From Phialocephala subalpina (lineage: Eukaryota; Ascomycota; Leotiomycetes; Helotiales; Mollisiaceae), in assembly GCA_900073065.1 (NCBI GenBank), contig FJOG01000010.1, positions 393,178 to 457,177 of the forward strand: a stretch of DNA of 64,000 nucleotides. The letters run 5' to 3'. A program made the position numbers and the translations under genes. The notes under the pieces are model-generated. The model worked only from the letters and a program-made list of their open reading frames with translations. It was not told where the DNA came from and ran no database searches. The first letter of the stretch is position 1, and each line of letters starts with the position of its first letter. This document shows, piece by piece, positions 60,177 through 64,000 of this stretch.

Positions 60177-61928
60177 ATGCTTTCCTCGAGATCAACAGCA
60201 AGACAACTTCCTCGAGCATGTAGACGGTCACGAGGGCAGATTCCTGCCACGAGAAGATGTTTTCGAAGTCAAACTCAGACTCGAGTTGCTGCTGCTAGTA
60301 GGACCGGTGGACGAAAGGCTGGGTTTGTTGCGTCTTTGTTAGTAGGAGGAGGATGTCTGTACGCTCTTGGGTATCCAAAAAGTTTGCAGGCAGAAGTGAT
60401 CCCGGCACCAGCGGAGATCAAGTTCGAGGAGCCTCGAAAGAAGCCAACTTCGAGAGAGGAGAATCGAGACTTGATAAGTTCGCAGCATCTTCAGGTGAAG
60501 AAGAGTTGGGAGAATCCTGGTGTCTATGCATGGGGTAGCAATGCTGGTCGAGTCGCTGCTCCAGATTCGGACGAGTCGATTATCAAATCTCCAAGAAGGA
60601 TAACTTATTTTGACGGGAAGATCATTCGGGATATCAAGTTGGATAAGGACTTTGGAGCTGCAATTTCTGAAAATGGAGATTTGCTTCAATGGGGAACACT
60701 TTTCTCACCAACCTGCAGATGGCCTACGCCAACTCTCAAGGGGAAAGATTTGACCAAGCTTTCGATTTCAAGGGACAGGATCATTGCTTTGTCAAAGAAT
60801 GGGATAGTCTACTCGATTCCTTCAAAACAAGTGGATCAGGCTTCTGGACCGAAGCCACTGGAAAGGTCCTGGTTCCCCTTCTGGAAGAGCAGGTCAAACG
60901 TTAGTTATCGAACGCTTCAACCGAGCAAGATGTCATGGGGTGAAAATGTATCGGATGTCAGCAGTGGACTTGAGCATTGTCTCATCTTGACCTCGACTGG
61001 ACGGCTATTTTCTGCTGCTTCGGGGACTGAAGACTTTCCATCGAAAGGCCAAATGGGCGTACCTGGATTGACATGGGCAACAAGACCTGAGGGTGCTTAC
61101 GACCAACCACACGAGGTCAGCACTTTGCGAGGCTTTGACATTGCCAAGATTGCTGCAGGAGACTTCCATTCTCTAGCTGCAGACCAAGCGGGCAGAGTGT
61201 TTGCGTGGGGAGACAACTCTGTTGGTCAGCTCGGATTCGAAGCCACACCAGAGTCTCCTTTCATCGATGCACCTTCTCTTCTTCCTATCGACAAACTCTA
61301 CAAGGGCACAAACCTACTGCCACGAGTCACTGGCTTGGCTGCCGGTGGTGTTAATAGTTATTTCACAATCGACGCTACTCGGATGGCTGGGCAAGGCGAG
61401 GAGGATCCGCGAGGACTTGGCCGTGTCACTGCAGACACATGGGCATGTGGACAAGGGATTTGGGGAGGCCTTGGGAACGGGCGATGGACGCATGTCCAAG
61501 GCACCCCGACTAAAATCAAGGCTTTGTCAGGTCTCTTCGAGTACGACGAAATCACGAACAAAGTCATTCCAATACGGTTAGCTCACCTAAACGTCGGGTC
61601 TGCACATATGTCGGCTATCATGAGCAATGTAACTTATGTGGGAGCTCATGACAAGAGCTCAGTGAATGATATTAACTGGGGTAGAGACGTGCTCTTTTGG
61701 GGTAGAAACGAATTTTATCAGCTGGGCACTGGAAAGAGGAATAATATAAGCAGTCCAGTATACATTGCTCCTATGGATGTCGAAGCGGATAAGGAGAAGG
61801 GTCGGAGAGAAGAGCATCGCTTCCAAATTACGCCGAGGAAGACGATCAGAGTTGATGGAAGGAAAGTGAGTGTGGAGCAAAGGATTGAGTGTGGAAGAGG
61901 GGTAACCGCTGTGTATTCTGGGACATGA
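60177..61928 (+). CDS. FMP25: RCC1-repeat mitochondrial protein Fmp25
   Basis: Single-exon gene, 583 aa. An Arg/Ser/Gln-rich mitochondrial presequence (SSRSTARQLPRACRRSRGQIPATRRCFRS) and one membrane segment (FVASLLVGGGCLYALGY) precede RCC1-type beta-propeller repeats: PGVYAWGSNAGRV, LLQWGTL, VFAWGDNSVGQLGF, ACGQGIWGGLGNGRWTH, VLFWGRNEFYQLGTG. Fmp25 was found in the yeast mitochondrial proteome and is linked to assembly of complex III (bc1). The order of presequence, one TM and propeller fits an inner-membrane protein with a soluble propeller. Intron-less, unlike almost all neighbours. Convergent with eS26. Confidence 0.85.
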   Translation: MLSSRSTARQLPRACRRSRGQIPATRRCFRSQTQTRVAAASRTGGRKAGFVASLLVGGGCLYALGYPKSLQAEVIPAPAEIKFEEPRKKPTSREENRDLISSQHLQVKKSWENPGVYAWGSNAGRVAAPDSDESIIKSPRRITYFDGKIIRDIKLDKDFGAAISENGDLLQWGTLFSPTCRWPTPTLKGKDLTKLSISRDRIIALSKNGIVYSIPSKQVDQASGPKPLERSWFPFWKSRSNVSYRTLQPSKMSWGENVSDVSSGLEHCLILTSTGRLFSAASGTEDFPSKGQMGVPGLTWATRPEGAYDQPHEVSTLRGFDIAKIAAGDFHSLAADQAGRVFAWGDNSVGQLGFEATPESPFIDAPSLLPIDKLYKGTNLLPRVTGLAAGGVNSYFTIDATRMAGQGEEDPRGLGRVTADTWACGQGIWGGLGNGRWTHVQGTPTKIKALSGLFEYDEITNKVIPIRLAHLNVGSAHMSAIMSNVTYVGAHDKSSVNDINWGRDVLFWGRNEFYQLGTGKRNNISSPVYIAPMDVEADKEKGRREEHRFQITPRKTIRVDGRKVSVEQRIECGRGVTAVYSGT

Positions 61929-62211
61929 TGTAGTGATGAGATATGCTTCTGCGATGTATTTTTTTGTATTTTATCTGGAAGATGGGGTGGAGGGGCGCCA
62001 CACTTGTATACCCCTCCTCCAAACGGCCATTCTGGGTCGTTCTGTAAGAAATATAAATCTCCCTTCTGGGGCTCACAATATCACATACGAATCCAATAGA
62101 ATCGTGCTTATGGGTTCATTCCCAAGTAGCTCTCCTATTCGAAGCTATTCTCGACGAAGTACATCCCAATTTCCATGCAATTGACGCCCATTCACCCACC
62201 CAAATGACCCT

Positions 62212-62885
62212 TTATGCCTGAGTAGTCTTGGCAGCAGCCTGGTTGGGGTTGACCTTCTTTCCATCCTTGTTGTATCGGACTCGTGGAGGAGGAGCACGGT
62301 TACGGCGACCTTCGCGGGATCGGACACTATGAGAAAATTGTCAGCCCTGCTGTTCTCTTGAAGGAAAGGACGTTCGACCAAGGTTTCATCTCATGGCGTA
62401 ACGTACCGGACAATCTTGCCATGGATAGCGCAAGAGACACAGTACTGCAACTTGAGGTACATCTTGGGAACGGTGTATTCTGGGAATACGGAGGCGTCCG
62501 AGATATCACCTGTGGAGAGAAATATGTCAGCCTGGTTCCAAGCCGTATGAGAAATATTCGATTCCAGCGTTTCTGAATTGTTTCCTAGCCCAATACCGAG
62601 GATAGTACGTACGAATAGCGGCAGACTCGACCTATTTGAGACCCCGCAGTCAGCTTATGGCCTGTGTATTTCCTCAAAATTTACGGACCATATTTCTAAT
62701 TGTGAAGCGCTTTATCGCCTTGTCTTTGGGAGTGCATCGAGAGCAGTTGGAGCAGCGGATAGGTTTGACATGACCGCGTCCCTTCTTATTACGACCGCTG
62801 AAGTTTATGCGTCAGCACTGGAGTCTCGAGGCTATGGGGAGATGAGGAGGGGAACCGCTTACTTGCTTGCTCTCTTTTTTACCAT
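62212..62885 (-). CDS. RPS26: 40S ribosomal protein eS26
   Basis: Five exons (62885-62863, 62797-62689, 62631-62613, 62509-62407, 62326-62212) give 122 aa. [39 protein letters not shown] is the conserved start with the C-x2-C zinc pair; [16 protein letters not shown] holds the second C-x2-C pair; the end is [19 protein letters not shown]. It binds the mRNA exit channel on the platform of the small subunit. Exon 3 is a 19-nt microexon (VESAAI). Exon 1 is 23 nt. Head to head with the ubiquitin-eS31 gene over 313 bp. Confidence 0.93.
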
Positions 62886-63198
62886 GGTTGCGGATGTTGG
62901 TTGTCAAATCTGCTGCGGTTTGTCTGAGGATTTCGAAATATCGAGATATCAAGATCGCGACCCCAAAATTAGACGAGGGCATTTCTGTGTGCGAAACCCT
63001 AGCGGCCGAGTCCCGAAACAGCTTAGCCCCCACACTAGTGTAACCTTCATGATTTTATGGGATTTCTAACCTTCGAATTTCTTTCGAACTTCAAGCAAAA
63101 CTGTTGAGGAAGACAACCCGTTGTCTAGGTACGATTTCCCATCCAGCGCATCTTCCAAAACATCTCTAAATCATATGCTAACAATTCTATAGGCAGTT
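62886..63198. promoter_or_regulatory. Shared promoter eS26 / ubiquitin-eS31
   Basis: 313 bp between head-to-head ribosomal genes. AAACCCTAG at 62994-63002 resembles the telo-box seen upstream of ribosomal genes. A likely 5'-UTR intron of the ubiquitin gene lies at 63129-63192 (GTACGA, branch GCTAAC, CTATAG), ending 6 nt before the ATG. These are motif readings without expression proof. Confidence 0.5.
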
Positions 63199-63846
<648 letters not shown>

Positions 63847-64000
63847 AGCAATGGTGGCGAAATATGGACGGATGGCTTCTGAAAGCTTCTGATGTATCTA
63901 GTCAAGCTTACTCATCAAATGCTAAGCAGTTGCTGGACTGACAACAAAACTGGTTTTTGACATTCTGTGATATAAATTGGCTGGTGAATTTTTTTAAATT

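Overview
This window is fungal nuclear DNA, almost certainly from a filamentous ascomycete (Pezizomycotina). The genes are protein coding and dense. They are broken by short introns of about 45-85 bp with GTRNGT-type donors and CTAAC/CTGAC-like branch points. The gene set is typical of that group: a Zn(II)2Cys6 regulator, the Dam1/DASH subunit, a YTP1-family membrane protein, Inp1, Nup42, FMP25 and a nuclear-encoded NDUFA9-type complex I subunit. Codon style and protein wording resemble Leotiomycetes, but that is an impression and not a test.

Layout. 0.2-4.1 kb: a GCNA/SprT-like protease convergent with MOG1. 4.7-10.5 kb: the only accessory-looking block, with a C6 zinc-cluster regulator, a nitrilase and a decayed APC amino-acid permease pseudogene. 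11.8-16.8 kb: HIT hydrolase, CRAL-TRIO protein, DAM1, BUD20. 17.4-25.2 kb: mitochondrial aconitase (with a 793-bp repeat-filled intron), an Rbd2-type rhomboid protease, and GPI transamidase subunit GAA1. 25.9-34.3 kb: RPN9, complex I 40-kDa subunit, EFM5 methyltransferase, SAGA deubiquitinase UBP8, metallo-beta-lactamase-fold protein. 36.2-38.1 kb: YTP1. 38.1-44 kb: a gene-poor, AT-rich stretch with RSA3, two poorly conserved hypothetical genes whose frames look broken, degenerate repeats and an interrupted tRNA-Ser-like locus. 44.2-54.4 kb: ribosomal protein uS10, RQT3/CUE3, INP1, an EI24/RRT8-like membrane protein, formamidase. 54.8-63.9 kb: NUP42 (with a recent frame-breaking duplication), COG3, FMP25, eS26 and the ubiquitin-eS31 fusion.

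Most neighbours are in divergent or convergent pairs with short shared promoters (about 260-450 bp) and short shared 3' regions (as little as 71 bp). The genes are mainly housekeeping ones for translation, proteostasis, trafficking and mitochondria, and I see no operon-like pathway except the small regulator-nitrilase-permease group. Exon joins were worked out by hand from splice signals, reading frame and family knowledge. Where I give a length, the exon sum is a multiple of three. No transcript data or database search was available.

The most unusual things are a 5-nt microexon in formamidase, GC-AG introns, a membrane-protein intron without an AG acceptor, the repeat-filled aconitase intron, the multi-lesion permease pseudogene, the duplicated hairpin-bearing segment in NUP42 and the split tRNA-Ser-like locus.
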